From Saccopteryx bilineata (taxonomy: Eukaryota; Chordata; Mammalia; Chiroptera; Emballonuridae), in the NCBI RefSeq assembly GCF_036850765.1, contig NC_089493.1, forward strand, positions 126,362,239 to 126,426,238: a stretch of 64,000 nucleotides of DNA, in the 5' to 3' direction. The notes under the pieces were generated by a model, which was not told where the DNA came from, searched no databases, and was given only the letters and a program-made list of their open reading frames with translations. The translations under genes were made by a program, and so were the position numbers. Positions 47,407-58,575 of this stretch are shown in pieces (the stretch's first letter is position 1; each line of letters opens with the position of its first letter).

Positions 47407-48028
47407 GGTGCAGCCACTGTGGAAAACAGTATGGAGATTCCTCAAAAAATTAGAAATGGAACTGCCCTTTGACCCAGCCATCCCACTTATAGGAATATAT
47501 CCCAAGGACACCATATCATTGACTGAAAAAAAGAAATGCACCCCCATGTTTATGGCAGCATTGTTCACAATAGCGAAGATCTGGAAACAGTCCAAGTGTC
47601 CGTCAGTGGACGAGTGGATTAAAAAGCAGTGGTACATATATACTATGGGGCCATGAAAAAGAAGGAAATATTACCCTTTGCAACATCATGGATGGAACTG
47701 GAAACTATTATGTTGAGTGAAATAAGCCAGGCAGAGAAAGAAAAATATCATATGACCTCACTCATTTGAGGAATCCAAGGAACAATGAGAACTGAAAAAC
47801 GGAATTGAGACCGAGGAGAGATCAAAGGTACCAGAAGAAAAGAGGACAGAGGGAAAGGGGATGATAGGATGGGATAAATCTGAAGGGAAGGGGGGAGGGT
47901 GCTGTGGGGAGGCGGGCAAGGGAGATGTTGAGGGAAATAGAGGGGAGGGAGGATGTATTCGGGTGACCCTAGAATCTATGTAAACACAATTAAAGAAAGA
48001 AAGAAAAATTTAAAAAGACTCAAGTAAG

Positions 48029-48400
48029 ACTGAAATCTAAGAAGAAGAAAAGGAACATTAGAGCAACACTAAAGGAATCAGAGAGAAGGAAAATTAGTGG
48101 CAGGAATCAAAATAAAGAACAAAAAAATAAAAATAATAAAGCAATCTATAATGATAATAACAATGAATAATAGTAAAGAATAATGAAGAACAGCAGAATT
48201 GAAAGCTGGCTGTTTTAAAAGATAAGCAAGCTTCTGGAAAGACTGGTCAAGGAAAGGAGAGATTACCTACAGAAACAAATTGCATATTCAGGAGAAAATT
48301 TAAAATAATAAAAGAATATTGTAACCGACTATAGTCTAACATACCTGAAATTTTAGATGAAGTAGATTTGGTTCTACAGGTGGTATTTAAAAGTACCTGG
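48029..48400 (+). repeat. Old L1 ORF2 fragment, right half
   Basis: Continues the L1 at 41590-41687 after the younger L1: GAAAGCTGGCTGTTTTAAAA and GACTGGTCAAGGAAAGGAG encode the region just upstream of the RT. Strongly decayed. Confidence 0.6.
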
Positions 48401-48589
48401 ACAACAGCAGAGCTCAGGCACTGGCTAGTTGGGACAGACCATACCTGTCAGAAAGGGTACTGCCTGGTGTGCCACCATGTCCTGCTTGAGTCACAGCTCT
48501 GTGTTTACATACGTAGGTGATTATATTAATTAGTAAAAATGTGCCTCTTAATATATAGAGAGTCCTGTCCAATTATAGAAATGAGTGCA

Positions 48590-48983
48590 GGCCCTGGCCG
48601 GTTGGCTCAGTGGTAGAGCATCTGCCTGGCATGCAGGAGTCCTGGGTTTGATTCCCGGCCAGGGCACACAGGAGAAGTGCCCATCTGCTTCTCCACTCCT
48701 CCCCCTCTCCTTCCTCTCTGTCTCTCTCTTCCACTCCCGCAGCCAGGGCTCCATTGGAGCAAAGTTGGCCCAGGTGCTGAGGATGGCTTCATGGCCTCTG
48801 CCTCAGGCGCTAGAATGGCTCTGGTTGCAACAGAGCAACGCCTCAGATGGGCAGAGCATTGCCCCCTGGTGGGCATGCCAGGTGAGTCCCGGTCGGGCGC
48901 ATGTGGGAATCTGTCTGACTGCCTCCCCGTTTCCAGCTTCGGAAAAATACAAAAAAAAAAAAAAAAAAAAAAAAAAGAAAGAA
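48590..48983 (+). repeat. tRNA-derived SINE, type A, perfect 13-bp duplication
   Basis: Head GGCCCTGGCCGGTTGGCTCA, near-consensus body and an A-tail of about 27. AGAAATGAGTGCA is identical at 48577-48589 and 48984-48996. One of the youngest-looking copies. Confidence 0.96.
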
Positions 48984-48996
48984 AGAAATGAGTGCA

Positions 48997-49430
48997 AAAA
49001 TCCTCCGTAAAAGTTAAATGCATCCCAAAGAGTATTCAAAACACATCATGGAACCCAGATTGCTCTCCTGCCTTAAACAATGAGAAAAACTGGACAGACT
49101 ATGTGGAGTGACTGTTTAAAAATATTGGATAATAAGAATACCACAGAGTCCACAGAGAAAAGGTAAATTTGAGGTAAGTCCCACAGTCACTGCAGCTTCC
49201 TGCGTGGAGGCCCATCTAGACACCAGAGCGGGCAGAGAGCTCTCGAGCAGGCACAGAGGTCTGTCCAAGGTATGGAGCAGAGACTGGAGTCCTGGGAGTC
49301 TGCAGGAGCTGGGCGTGTGGGGCCAAGTCCAAGAGAGGTGAGAACTGCATAGAAAAACAGCTCAGTCTTTGATTAATACTGAGATGGGTAATACTAGGAC
49401 AGAAGTGAAACCTTTTTATATACATATATA
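48997..49430. other. Intergenic sequence, nothing recognised
   Basis: Low-copy sequence without ORF support. Confidence 0.4.
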
Positions 49431-50110
49431 TTTTTAAAACTATAATATTATTTGAAGGTATATGTGGTAATTAAAGTTATTTACTATTACACCAAAACAA
49501 CTAATTAGGAAACAAAGAGTTAGAGCTAATAAGCCCCCAAAGGAGGAAGAAATGGATTCATAAAAATATTCAATTAATCCAAAAGAAGTCAATATAATGA
49601 GTTCACAGATGACATATGGGACAAATAGAAATTAAACAGTCAGGTAGAAGCTTGTAATTAATTGCATAAGGTATAAATGATATAAGAACCAAGTTAAAAG
49701 GTAGAGATTGTTAGACTGGATAATAAAGCAATACCTAACTATATGCTGCGTATAAGCAATCTTGTTTAAATAGAAAGACACAGTAGATTAAAAATAAAAG
49801 AATGGAAAAAATACACCCAGATAATCCTAATTAAAATAGAGCTGGTATGGCTGTACTAATATCAATGTAGATTTCAGGGCAAATAATCTTAGGACATAAC
49901 AAATAAAATTAGAACATAACAATTCTCAGTATTTTTGCACCAAGTAACAGAGGATCAATATATATCAAGTGAAAAACAAACAAAGAAAAAAAAACTCTCA
50001 TAGACCCCAAAGGAGAAATTAACAAATTTATAATTATAGTTGGAGATTTCAACATCCTGTCTTGATAAAAACAAGTAGGAAATCTGTGAGGACAAAGAAG
50101 GTGTAAAGAA
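49431..50110 (+). repeat. Old L1 fragment with endonuclease region (sense)
   Basis: Decayed coding text near 49830-49900 (ELVWLY.YQCRF-like) and near 50035-50065 (VGDFNIL) matches the order of the L1 endonuclease. It is not the continuation of the L1 at 48029, which lies further downstream in ORF2, so it is a separate insertion. Confidence 0.5.
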
Positions 50111-50641
50111 CACAGTAAATGCTATAAACCAAACCAGGCCTACTGCCTGGTCTCTCAGAGTTCTACTCACTCCATCACCTGACCTGAGACAGGAGGGTTT
50201 AGGGTTACTGGTGGCCAGGTGCTTTAGCCACATCCTGTCCCTCATCACTGGGCTGACCGCCACCCCCACACACACACCACCACCACTGAGATAGCTCCAA
50301 TCCTATTCTCTTAATGATGGTTAAGTGGTCATTCTAGGGCTTTGCTATAGTTGGGTGAACAGTGTGTCCCACTCAAGCAACCCACCCTTTTGCCATCCTG
50401 GATGGCTCACAGAAGTGGGTGTATATTTTATTTTCTATGTACTCTATCTAAGGCCAATAGCTTCTTGTTTGTACTCTCAATGACCCATAATTTTCCACAC
50501 AATATTCTCCATACTTTAATATTTCCACAACACTCTCTTACCCAAGGTTTCTGTTAACATACTTTCTTCAATGAGGAGAGGAAGACTGCTGTCAAGACTC
50601 CTTGGAAGCACTATTTGACTTTCAAAACTGTACACATGTAA
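50111..50641. other. Intergenic sequence, nothing recognised
   Basis: Low-copy sequence with no coding support. Confidence 0.4.
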
Positions 50642-50838
50642 TTTTTTTTTAAGTTTATTTATTGATTTTCAGAGAGAAGGGAGAGAAAGACAGAGAGAGA
50701 GAGAGAGAGTAAGAAAGAAGGGGGAGAGGCAGGAAGCATCAACTCCCTTATGTACCTTGACCAGGCAAGGCCAGGGTTTCCAACCAGCGACTTCAGCATT
50801 CCAGGTCAATGCTTTATCCACTGCACCACAGGTCAGGC
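50642..50838 (-). repeat. tRNA-derived SINE, type B short form (antisense)
   Basis: Poly(T), (GA)n, then CTTTATCCACTGCACCACAG and GGTCAGGC, the reverse of the type B head. ACATGTAA is duplicated just outside both ends. Confidence 0.9.
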
Positions 50839-51286
50839 ACATGTAAGTTTTACATAAAATGAAATAGAAAAGGAAAAGCACAGGATGTTTGCTGCTCTTC
50901 TCCATCCTGGGCCTGATGCAGGCGTCCCATCCCTAATGGTGCTCCCTCGTGGACGCGGCCTCCTGACTGGGCACACTTCAGTGCCCTGGGCAGGCACTGC
51001 CCATCAGAGCTGATGTGAAACCAGTTTCTTTTCTGATTTTTTCCACTGGCTCTGGAAACAGGCTTTGCTTTGGGTTTTCTAGTTCTGAACTTCGTGTCTT
51101 TTCCAGAAGAATTCCAAGCTTCAGACCTCAGCCTCATACACCACAGCCTAAGGTGTGGACTGCTCCCAACCAAGCCATGCCTCACTGCCAGGGAAACTTA
51201 TGTAGCCAGTCCAGTCCTTGCTCAGTGGGGAGAGCGGTGGACAGCCATAGTGTGTAGGAGCATATTTATTTAAAGAGGTCCAAACA
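50839..51286. other. Intergenic sequence, nothing recognised
   Basis: Moderately GC-rich. A 111-codon antisense ORF (50850-51185) has no motif or splice support. Confidence 0.4.
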
Positions 51287-51612
51287 GCCTGACCAGGTGG
51301 TGGCTCAGTGGATAGAGCACTGACCTGGAACGCTGAGGACCCAGATTCAAAACCCTGAGGTCCCAGCTTGAGCATGGGCCCCCCAGCTTGAGTACACGGT
51401 CACTGTCTTTGAGTATAAGAGTGTAAGCATAATCCCATGGTTGCTGACTTGAGCCCAAGATTTCTGGCTTGAGTAAGGGGTCACTGGCTCAGGTGGAACC
51501 TCCTGGTCAAGGCATGTGTGAGAAAGCAATCAATGAACAAAGTGAAGCAACTAAGAGTTGATGCTTCTCATTTCTCTCTCTTTCTCTCTCTCTGTCTCTC
51601 TTGAAAATAAAT
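51287..51612 (+). repeat. tRNA-derived SINE, type B long form
   Basis: Head GCCTGACCAGGTGGTGGCTC, with repeated AGCTTGAG/GACTTGAG motifs, GAGAAAGCAATCAATGAACA, (CT)n and an A-rich tail. AAAGAGGTCCAAA(C/T)A lies at 51272-51286 and 51613-51627. Confidence 0.94.
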
Positions 51613-51627
51613 AAAGAGGTCCAAATA

Positions 51628-53067
51628 GCCAGAGCCCCTGAGAGAAATCCCCTTTGGAAACAGTGAGTGCAACTGACTGAACCTATTATGCTTTAGAGGT
51701 CCTTAGTCCTTTCTGTCAGTCTCAATCACCGTCAGCAGGCAGTGACCTCTGACCTTTCATTACTTTTCTCTTTGAGAGGAGCAGCCATCCCACTGTAGTG
51801 GCTTTGCGCCCTATGGGAATGCCGCGTGGGAAGACCATTGTCAGTGGAAGCTGTTACTGAGCACTCCCTCCCATCAGGAGGAATGCTACCTTTTTTTTTT
51901 TTATCCTTCCTCTTGCAAATCTTTAGTCTCAGAACAATCAATCTTGTTGTCAACACAAACAGGCCTCATAAAATGCAAAGTTAAAGTTACCTCTGACAGT
52001 TTCATCACCCATAAAACAAGGGGTTAGACCGGATAATCTGATAGGGTCTTTCCAACTCTCAGGTCTAGTGACTTCATGGCTTTGGTCCACAAAATAAAAC
52101 AGGAGTGGGAAGCAAAAGACTTCCTCTGAAACTTAGCATGGGTCCTGAAGAGAAGAGTCAATTTGAAAAGTCAAAAGCCAAAATGAATTTTGAAATGGAG
52201 TAGGCTAATGAGAACATGCTTGTAAAATGTATCACCACCCATGTGCCTTCCCTTGGCCCTGGATAATTTCCAGACAGTGGTATCTGACTGATGAGTATCT
52301 TTCTTCATTAATGTAACCACAGTTTGTTGTATTTGCCAGAGGTTGGAAGAAACGTGGCCAAGAGCTGGAGGCCAGAAGTTCCCCACTCCTGCCCAGCGCA
52401 TCCAAGCCCTGGGTTTGTATGTTTTTCAACTACATTCAAGGCAACTGACTTTAATTTTGCTTGTCTGTCTCTTCACTGTGAAATACCACATCTCCGTGAA
52501 AACAGGGGATGCATTTGCCTTTTTCAAACCTGTTTAAGTCCTCCCAGAACAGTGGCAGTCAGACGAGAAGGGAGCCTTTGGGAAGGGTGAGGCGGCTCAG
52601 GGAATGCAAGTGTGTGCAAGGAGAGGGCACGAGAAAGGAGGCCAGTGGGAGGGTGCCATCTCGGTTCCATTCCTAAGACCTGTGTCCTTCCTGTCTCTTC
52701 ACGCCCTTGCACGCCCCCGCCTGGGCTGGTGTAGTGTTGTATGTCTTCACTGAGTGACTAAGTCATCCGTTTTCTTTCTCCACCTAGTTTGCTCCTTCGC
52801 TCAGAAAAAGCATTTATACAGCACCTACTGTATACCAACTGTTGTCTCAGGCACTAGTTCATGTGGATAAACAGGACATGGCCTCTGCCTGCCAGGGCTC
52901 ACAGTCCAGGCTAGGGAGGTGAACAGCTGAACAGGCGGTATAATCAGCCTAGTCCATGTCATGGTGAGGTGAGCAGGTGATACGATGGGAGTGTCCCAGT
53001 AGAGCCTGAGCTCTACGTCAATCAGGCATCCCCAATTCAACTTCCCCGTGCAGTGGGACACTCCTGC
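51628..53067. other. Intergenic sequence with MIR/L2 relics
   Basis: A MIR-like block is at about 52000-52090 (GGGTCTTTCCAACTCTCAGG) and an antisense L2-like block at about 52800-52960 (GCATTTATACAGCACCTACTG). The remainder is low-copy. Overlapping ORFs on both strands are not convincing. Confidence 0.45.
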
Positions 53068-54180
53068 TTAATAGCAGGGCTAGCAGCCTCTTCGAGACTA
53101 CTCTTGAGGCGGCTATGAAGATTCTACTTATTGGTACTGAGGCTAATCGCCACCGGAGGAAAGACACGACTGATGCACAAATTAGTTGCAAAAATCACAT
53201 AGGCAGTTTATTACTCACAAATCCTTTTGGTGGCCCTGGCCAGTTGGCTCAGTGGTAGAGCGTCGCCCTGGCGTGCAGGAGTCCTGGGTTTGATTCCCGG
53301 CCAGGGCACACAGGAGAGGCACCCATCTGCTTCTCCACTCCTCCCCCTCTCCTTTCTCTCTGTCTCTCTCTTCCCATCCTGCAGCCAAGGCTCCCTTGGA
53401 GCAAAGTTGGCCCGGGTGCTGAGGATGGCTCTGTGGCCTCTGCCTTAGGCGCTAGAATGGCTCTGGTTGCAACAGAGCGACGCCCCAGATGGGCAGAGCA
53501 TCGCCTCCTGGTGGGCATGCTGGATGTATCCCAGTCGGGTGCATGTGGGAGTCTGTCTGACTGCCTCCTCGTTTCCAACTTCAGAAAAATACAAAATAAA
53601 AAATAAAAAATCCTTTTGGTGTGCCTGGGTACAGCTTAAGGAGGCCCCATTCGGCGTGCTCCTCTCAGTTGTCCCTGGTCAGAGCTCAGAGTGGCATGGA
53701 GACAAACCATGTTCAATGTTGGAGTCTGAGTAACTACTGACTACCGCAGCAGGGGGGGGCCCTTAGCTTTAGTACCTTTTCTGGCCAATGCCTTCTACCA
53801 GGTGTCAATCTACAGGATTATCACCTCAAACCCCCTTTTTGGGAGTTCTTGCAGGGAGCCCTTTTTATGTTAATCTACTGAAATGTTACATAAAGCCACT
53901 TTTAAGGTGTTCCTAGGGATGCTTCTTGTTTATGTTAACCTACAGAGTTATGACATCAAACCATGTCTTATCTATGTATAACTTCACCCACACACTAACT
54001 GGGCCCTGCGTGAAAGGCAGAGTCTGGCTATCTTATCTGTACACACTAGATTAATTCCTGTCCTGATGGCATAGACTTATTTACTTTCCTTAATTGCTTT
54101 TAATATTATATCCTAATTATTTCTATATATCTTCCATATTTTTCTATATTTAATTACTATAACATTATATTACTGTAATA
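53068..54180 (-). mobile_element. LTR-like element (antisense), split by a SINE
   Basis: On the - strand an AATAAA (53212-53207) is followed by a G/T-containing, CCTCCGGTGG-type U5-like segment down to TGCTTAATAGCAGGG near 53068, where the antisense strand ends in CA. Upstream lies long AT-rich U3-like sequence. No target duplication or internal genes were identified, and the right boundary is a guess. A SINE at 53232-53607 sits next to the signal. Confidence 0.4.
53232..53607 (+). repeat. tRNA-derived SINE, type A, perfect 13-bp duplication
   Basis: Head GGCCCTGGCCAGTTGGCTCA to an A-tail. AAATCCTTTTGGT is identical at 53219-53231 and 53608-53620. Confidence 0.96.
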
Positions 54181-55139
54181 GGGAGCATAGTAGAGGGGCC
54201 ACTAAGCCACCTTGGGGAGGGGGCACAGTGGGCTTTCCAAAGGAGAGCTTGCCTAAAGGGTTCTGAAGGGTGTGGTGTTGTTTGATGGGTGAAGAGCAGG
54301 AGGGGAAAGAGGTGAAGGGCATTCTGGGCTCCAGGGCAGGGAGCAGCTTTCACAATGGCTCATGACAAGGAAGATCACGTGAGGCTTAGCACTGACCTAA
54401 AAATGGTTCAGAGAGCTCAGCTGATGGGCCAGCCACACACTTCATGGTAGTCTGGGCCCTCATCTTTGCTCGAGTGTCTGCTAAGCAGCTTCTACAAAGA
54501 TATCAGCTTGCTTGGGCAGGCGCCATAAAATTATTTCCTTTGGTTTGATTCTTTTTTAACTCTGTGTGGTTGGGTTCAATGAGATGTTCCCAGTTTTAGA
54601 AGGAATGTATAGATTTTTGAACCAGAGAGTAATCTGAAGAAATGGTGTAGTGGTGGATAAGGTGGCCAACTTGATGAAGGGACTGATGGGAGAGACCCTA
54701 GGGGGTAATCTGGCCACCATCAGAGCCACCCTGAATGGCATAGGCACATGAGGAAAGGGCAACAGCATTAACAAAGCACCTGCTTTGTGTCAGATGCAGG
54801 GAGGAAGCCACAGACAGGTCACCTAATCTCCTCTTGACAAACTGATGGAAATCAGCATTACTACACTCATGTTACCAATGAGGACGTGGAGTCTTGGAGT
54901 TTGTCAAAGCCACTCACCCTGCATCACTTTGAGAGGAAAGTCCTGGTTTTCCCTCAGTTGGAGCAGAGACCAAGTTAAAGTATCAGGAGTAAGACCCATG
55001 TTGGGGGAGGAAACAGCATAGTCAAGCATCTGGGAGGTGTGAGCTTCTCGAGAGAGCTTTTGTGAGCTGGGACACATGAATGGCAACATTCATATTTAGA
55101 GCAGGAAGATCAGGAAAGTTGTGGGTTTCAGCATATGGC
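54181..55139. other. Intergenic sequence with a MIR-like block
   Basis: MIR-like text lies at about 54790-54920 (AATGAGGACGTGGAGTCTTGG). Otherwise nothing is recognised. Confidence 0.45.
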
Positions 55140-56010
55140 TTCACTCATTCACTCACTCATTCATTCACTTTATTTATTCAATTGAAGATTCTGCTAGATG
55201 TGCAGCAGCAAAGCAAACAAAAAAGAGACAGAACTCTCACAGATCTTACCTTCTAGTGGGAGGCAGATGACAGACAGAATAAATAAGTGTAGTTTATGGT
55301 AGGGTAGCAGTGATAAGCATTCAGGGGAGAAATGAAGGCAGGAAAGGAATACCGAAATGTCAGATGGTTGCAGTTTTAGATGGAGTAAGCAAGGAAGTGG
55401 CATTTGGGTGAACAACTGAAGAAACTAAAGGAGTGAGCCATGAGGACAGCTGGTGGGAAGCATTTCTGGCTGGAGGAACAGCGAGGGCCAGCCCTGGAGA
55501 CGAGGGCATGCTGCTGGGCGTGAGAACCAGCCCAGAGCCTGTGGCAGCAGCTGAGTGACCCAGGGGCTCACCATGAAAAGATAGGAGCATTTAGGAGGCG
55601 ATAGACCACAAGAGACCTTCCAGGGCCATTGTATGGACCTCAGTTTCCCCTTGAGTAGGATCTGAAGTCTTTGGAAGGCTGTGAGCAGAGAGTAATATTC
55701 ATCTGACTTCTATATGGAAAGTCCGTGGTCTGGAGGAGGCAAAAGCCAGTGCAATAACCCAGGTGAGAACTGATGGTGGCTTGGGACTGGAGCAGGGGCT
55801 GGGGAAGTGGTGAAAAGTGGTCAGAGTTCTGTAACATTCAGAAAGCTAACCCAGCAGAATTTGCTGACGGATAGGATGTGGAGTGTGAGAGGTAGAAGTC
55901 AAGGATGACCCCAAGGTTTTGGCCTGGGCACTGAAGGTGCCTCTAATAGAGGGCAGAATGAAGAGTTGAGCAGGTTTGGGTCTGGAAACCAGGATCTTGG
56001 TTTTTTGACC
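55140..56010 (+). repeat. Ancient L2-type (or similar) repeat, extended
   Basis: Starts with (TCAT)n-like CACTCATTCATTCAC. A familiar mammalian ancient-repeat series follows: AGATCTTACCTTCTAGTGGG, AACAGCGAGGGCCAGCCCTG, GCAATAACCCAGGTGAGA and GTCAAGGATGACCCCAAGGT. Family assignment (antisense L2 or a companion repeat) is by memory only. Confidence 0.5.
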
Positions 56011-57596
56011 TATTAAGCTTGGGGCAAAGATATGGAGGAACAAGAAGATGGGACAGCTTCACAGGGGCCAAGAGCAGTAGGAATGTGTGAAATACTGTGA
56101 AAAGGTCAGGGAAGTGAGCATGGAGGCAAAGTCATTGGATTTGGCAAATAAAACAGCACTGAGATCACAGAAGAGGCACACCGTGTGTTTAGGGGTTCTC
56201 ACCCAGTCCCTATTCCCCTCAATTACGTATGGGGTTCTGTGGGTCAGCTTCTTTTTCTGTTCTCCTTCCCAGCTCTTTTCAGACCACTGCTGGTCTGTGC
56301 CTATCCTCTCCCCCAGTCCTGGCTTTGAAGGCTGTTTGATTTAATGGTCACTCCAGGGATCTCTTGGAAACTGGTGGGAGAGTGCCCAGTCCCCTGTATG
56401 GCATTTTTATGTTCAATTTTATAGGGCATTTATTTTTCCTGCTAAAAATATCCCATGCCTTTCTGGAGGTAGGAGAGAGGGGAGGTGGAGCGGAAAAATT
56501 ATTTCAGCATCTCACTTACAGATCTGCTCAGTGGCCTGGAGTCCCTACCTACGCTGGGTGTCAGCATGGGCTTTGCAGGCCTGTTTCTGACGTCCTCACC
56601 AACCTGTTCCATCCAGGCCCTTCCTGTTCTAACGGAAGGAAAGCAGGGCTGTCCCAGCCACTCATCTCAGAAATCCCTCTGGATGGCCTGGCGCATTTCC
56701 CTTTCAGTGGGTGGCACAAAACTGAGTTCACAGAGCTCAGAAAAATCTGCACATCTGTTTCTATGGGTCTGCATGATGTCATTTGTCCTGGAACAGACCC
56801 TTTCCCCTAGCCCCCACCCTACCCCCACACACATACAGCCCAGATTCTAAATGTGGAGGGGGAAAAGCCAGAAAGGGAATTCCTACTGGTAGTGTCTGGA
56901 TGTGGAGGGCACCCAACTCTGGGCTCTGTCAATGGACTGATTGAACTAGGTAGGCTCAAGAGGGTTCTCTCTACTCACAGCACGGCTTCCCTAAATTCTG
57001 TCTTTTGAAAATGGAAAGAAAAATAAACTGGACAAAGCCATTCCTGTGTGAAACGGGGCTAAGGGTTAGGATTTCCATGGATCTAAGAGGAATGGAGTCA
57101 TTACTGTTGCAAAGATTCAAGTATTGCAGGGTGGTTGAGTTCATATATCACAGGATATTTGAGAAACCGTCTAACAGAAATTTCCCTGTGACCTAGCATG
57201 AGCCGGAGTAACAGCTCACTTTAGAAAGGCAGAAATAAGTAAATGATGTCCCAGCTGTAGAAGGTGGGGCAGAGGCTGGAGGGTAGAGAAGGGGGTAGCC
57301 CTGTGAGGAGGCCTTTGTACAGCTGGCTCTGGAGGGAGGACCCTCTCTGAGCCTCACCCTGCTGCTGCCTCCAGGGTAAGGGTGTGGCTTGGGACCTCCA
57401 TGCTAAATAATTCTGGCCTGGGGAGGAGTGAGTAAGGCACAGCTTGTGAACTATATGTAGCACTCCAATAAGGTGGGCTATTTTAAAGCCCAATTCTGTA
57501 AGGAAGGGCCCACGGAGCATGGTCGTGGGAGAAGGCACTGGAGGAGGGGTGGAGTATGGCCTATGTGCTGTTTTGCCAACTTGGAACACTAGAATT
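56011..57596. other. Intergenic low-copy sequence, no gene supported
   Basis: ORFs of 148 and 121 codons at 56364-56850 overlap in different frames and lack splice or start context. No promoter or exon signature was found. Confidence 0.4.
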
Positions 57597-57760
57597 TTTT
57601 TTTTCTGTTGATTTTAGCAAGAGAGGAAGGGAGAGAGAGAGAGAGAGACAGTTAGAAACATCAATCTGTTCCTGTATGTGCCCTGATCAGGGATCAAACA
57701 GGCAACCTCTGCGCTTCAGGATGAAGCTCTAACCAACCAAGCTATTTGGCCAGAGATCAG
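57597..57760 (-). repeat. tRNA-derived SINE variant (antisense)
   Basis: Poly(T), (GA)n, then TGTGCCCTGATCAGGGATC and CAACCAAGCTATTTGGCCAG, the reverse of a tRNA-like head. CA(C/T)TAGAATTTT lies on both sides. Older and more diverged than types A and B. Confidence 0.8.
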
Positions 57761-58032
57761 AGCATTAGAATTTTGACTGCAGCAGCATATGGGGTCTTCC
57801 TGGTAGAAACATCTGTCTACATCAATATTCAAAGGAGTGCTTTATCTCAGGACTCTAAGAAGATAGCAAAGGGCTTGCTGATAATATTTGAACCTATACT
57901 TTTGAATGAGAACTTTATATTGTTACTATACGGGTACCATAAATCTAATTATGTACACCTGTGCAAGTTAACCCCACAGGCCTGAGGCTGTTCTCCTTAG
58001 CTTGGGCCCCTTGCAAGGTTGGCTGTTGGCTG
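57761..58032. other. Flank left of the retroviral LTR
   Basis: Low-copy sequence with no recognised feature. A provirus target duplication could not be tested because the other end is outside the window. Confidence 0.4.
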
Positions 58033-58390
58033 GTGTGTGGGAATTTAGCGGGTTAACAGTTCCTCACATGTGTAAGGAATCACCCATCTAACTGTAAGAT
58101 ATTTTCCAACGAGGAAGAAAGAAGGACGTAGCCTCCAAGTGTGGACAAGCAAAAGCTTTGTTTAGAGCGCTCCCGGGAGAGGTTCACTGGTCCGCAAGAC
58201 AGGGGCCAGGGGAGTTGCACAGCTTCTCCCGCCCGGGGTGGGGGAGTAATTTATAGCGTTGGTAGGGTGGTGGTGGGGTGATAGGTCATGGAGAGATTTC
58301 ATTGGCTGACAGACAGTTGTCTTTTTTTCAAAATGCTCCTGGTCTGTTTCTTTTGGCGGTCATGGGCATGGGTGGTTCCTCATGTGACCT
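58033..58390 (-). mobile_element. 3' LTR of a gammaretrovirus-like endogenous retrovirus (antisense, boundaries approximate)
   Basis: On the - strand a TATA-like CTATAAAT lies at about 58258-58249. It is followed about 90 bp later by an AAACAAAGCTTTTGCTTG poly(A)-region motif (58163-58146; the signal reads AACAAA instead of AATAAA), and then a short U5 ending near 58033. A purine-rich AATGGGGGAAGG just before 58385 could be the polypurine tract. The layout fits a gammaretroviral LTR. The edges are inferred. Confidence 0.6.
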
Positions 58391-58567
58391 TCCCCCATTG
58401 CCAACCGACCTCACATTCCGACCTTTTCTGTTAGATAGGGGTGACGCTATTCATCTGGCTACTTCCTGCTGGTTAGGGGCATCATGGGGAAGGGAGGTTG
58501 GAAGGTGGTGGCAAATTCCTTTGTGGGGTTCTGTCCACCTGGGCTGTAGGGAGCTGGGTTGGAGTTC
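58391..58567 (-). pseudogene. Env-region remnant or deletion scar of the endogenous retrovirus
   Basis: Only about 180 bp separates the integrase C-terminus from the LTR, so nearly all of env is deleted. The remaining text has stops in all frames on the - strand and cannot be assigned with confidence. Confidence 0.4.
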
Positions 58568-58575
58568 CCTTAGAA

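Larger units (their letters stand above)
42988..47769 (+). pseudogene. L1 ORF2, broken by two SINEs and a solo LTR
   Basis: The ATG at 42988 starts MAVNNYISIITLNVNG (endonuclease). The endonuclease is interrupted by a SINE (43064-43436) and continues to about 43900. After the SINE at 44196-44354 the RT begins (44578-44964), with [20 protein letters not shown] near 45100 and [15 protein letters not shown] near 45510. The catalytic box near 45640 reads FTDV, losing FADD. The thumb and C-terminus run to 47769, with the Cys-rich region cut at 46979 by the solo LTR. Many stops. Confidence 0.88.
41702..48014 (+). mobile_element. L1 retrotransposon with 14-bp target duplication, carrying four later insertions
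   Basis: AAGACTCAAGTAAG is identical at 41688-41701 and 48015-48028. Inside lie a short 5' UTR remnant, ORF1 (41821-42931), ORF2 (42988-47769), a G-rich 3' UTR (GGGGGGAGGGTGCTGTGGGG) and an A-rich tail. Nested insertions are SINEs at 42290-42503, 43064-43436 and 44196-44354, and a solo LTR at 46979-47406. Its 3' UTR differs from that of the L1s at 6.2, 23.3 and 26.3 kb, so it is another subfamily. The frames are broken. Confidence 0.93.

Noticed and set aside
48585..49023. ORFs of 141, 138 and 104 codons
   Set aside because: Chance open frames through the type A SINE at 48590.
56364..56850. Two overlapping ORFs of 148 and 121 codons
   Set aside because: They use different frames of the same DNA with no splice sites, domains or promoter. 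Likely chance in GC-moderate sequence.
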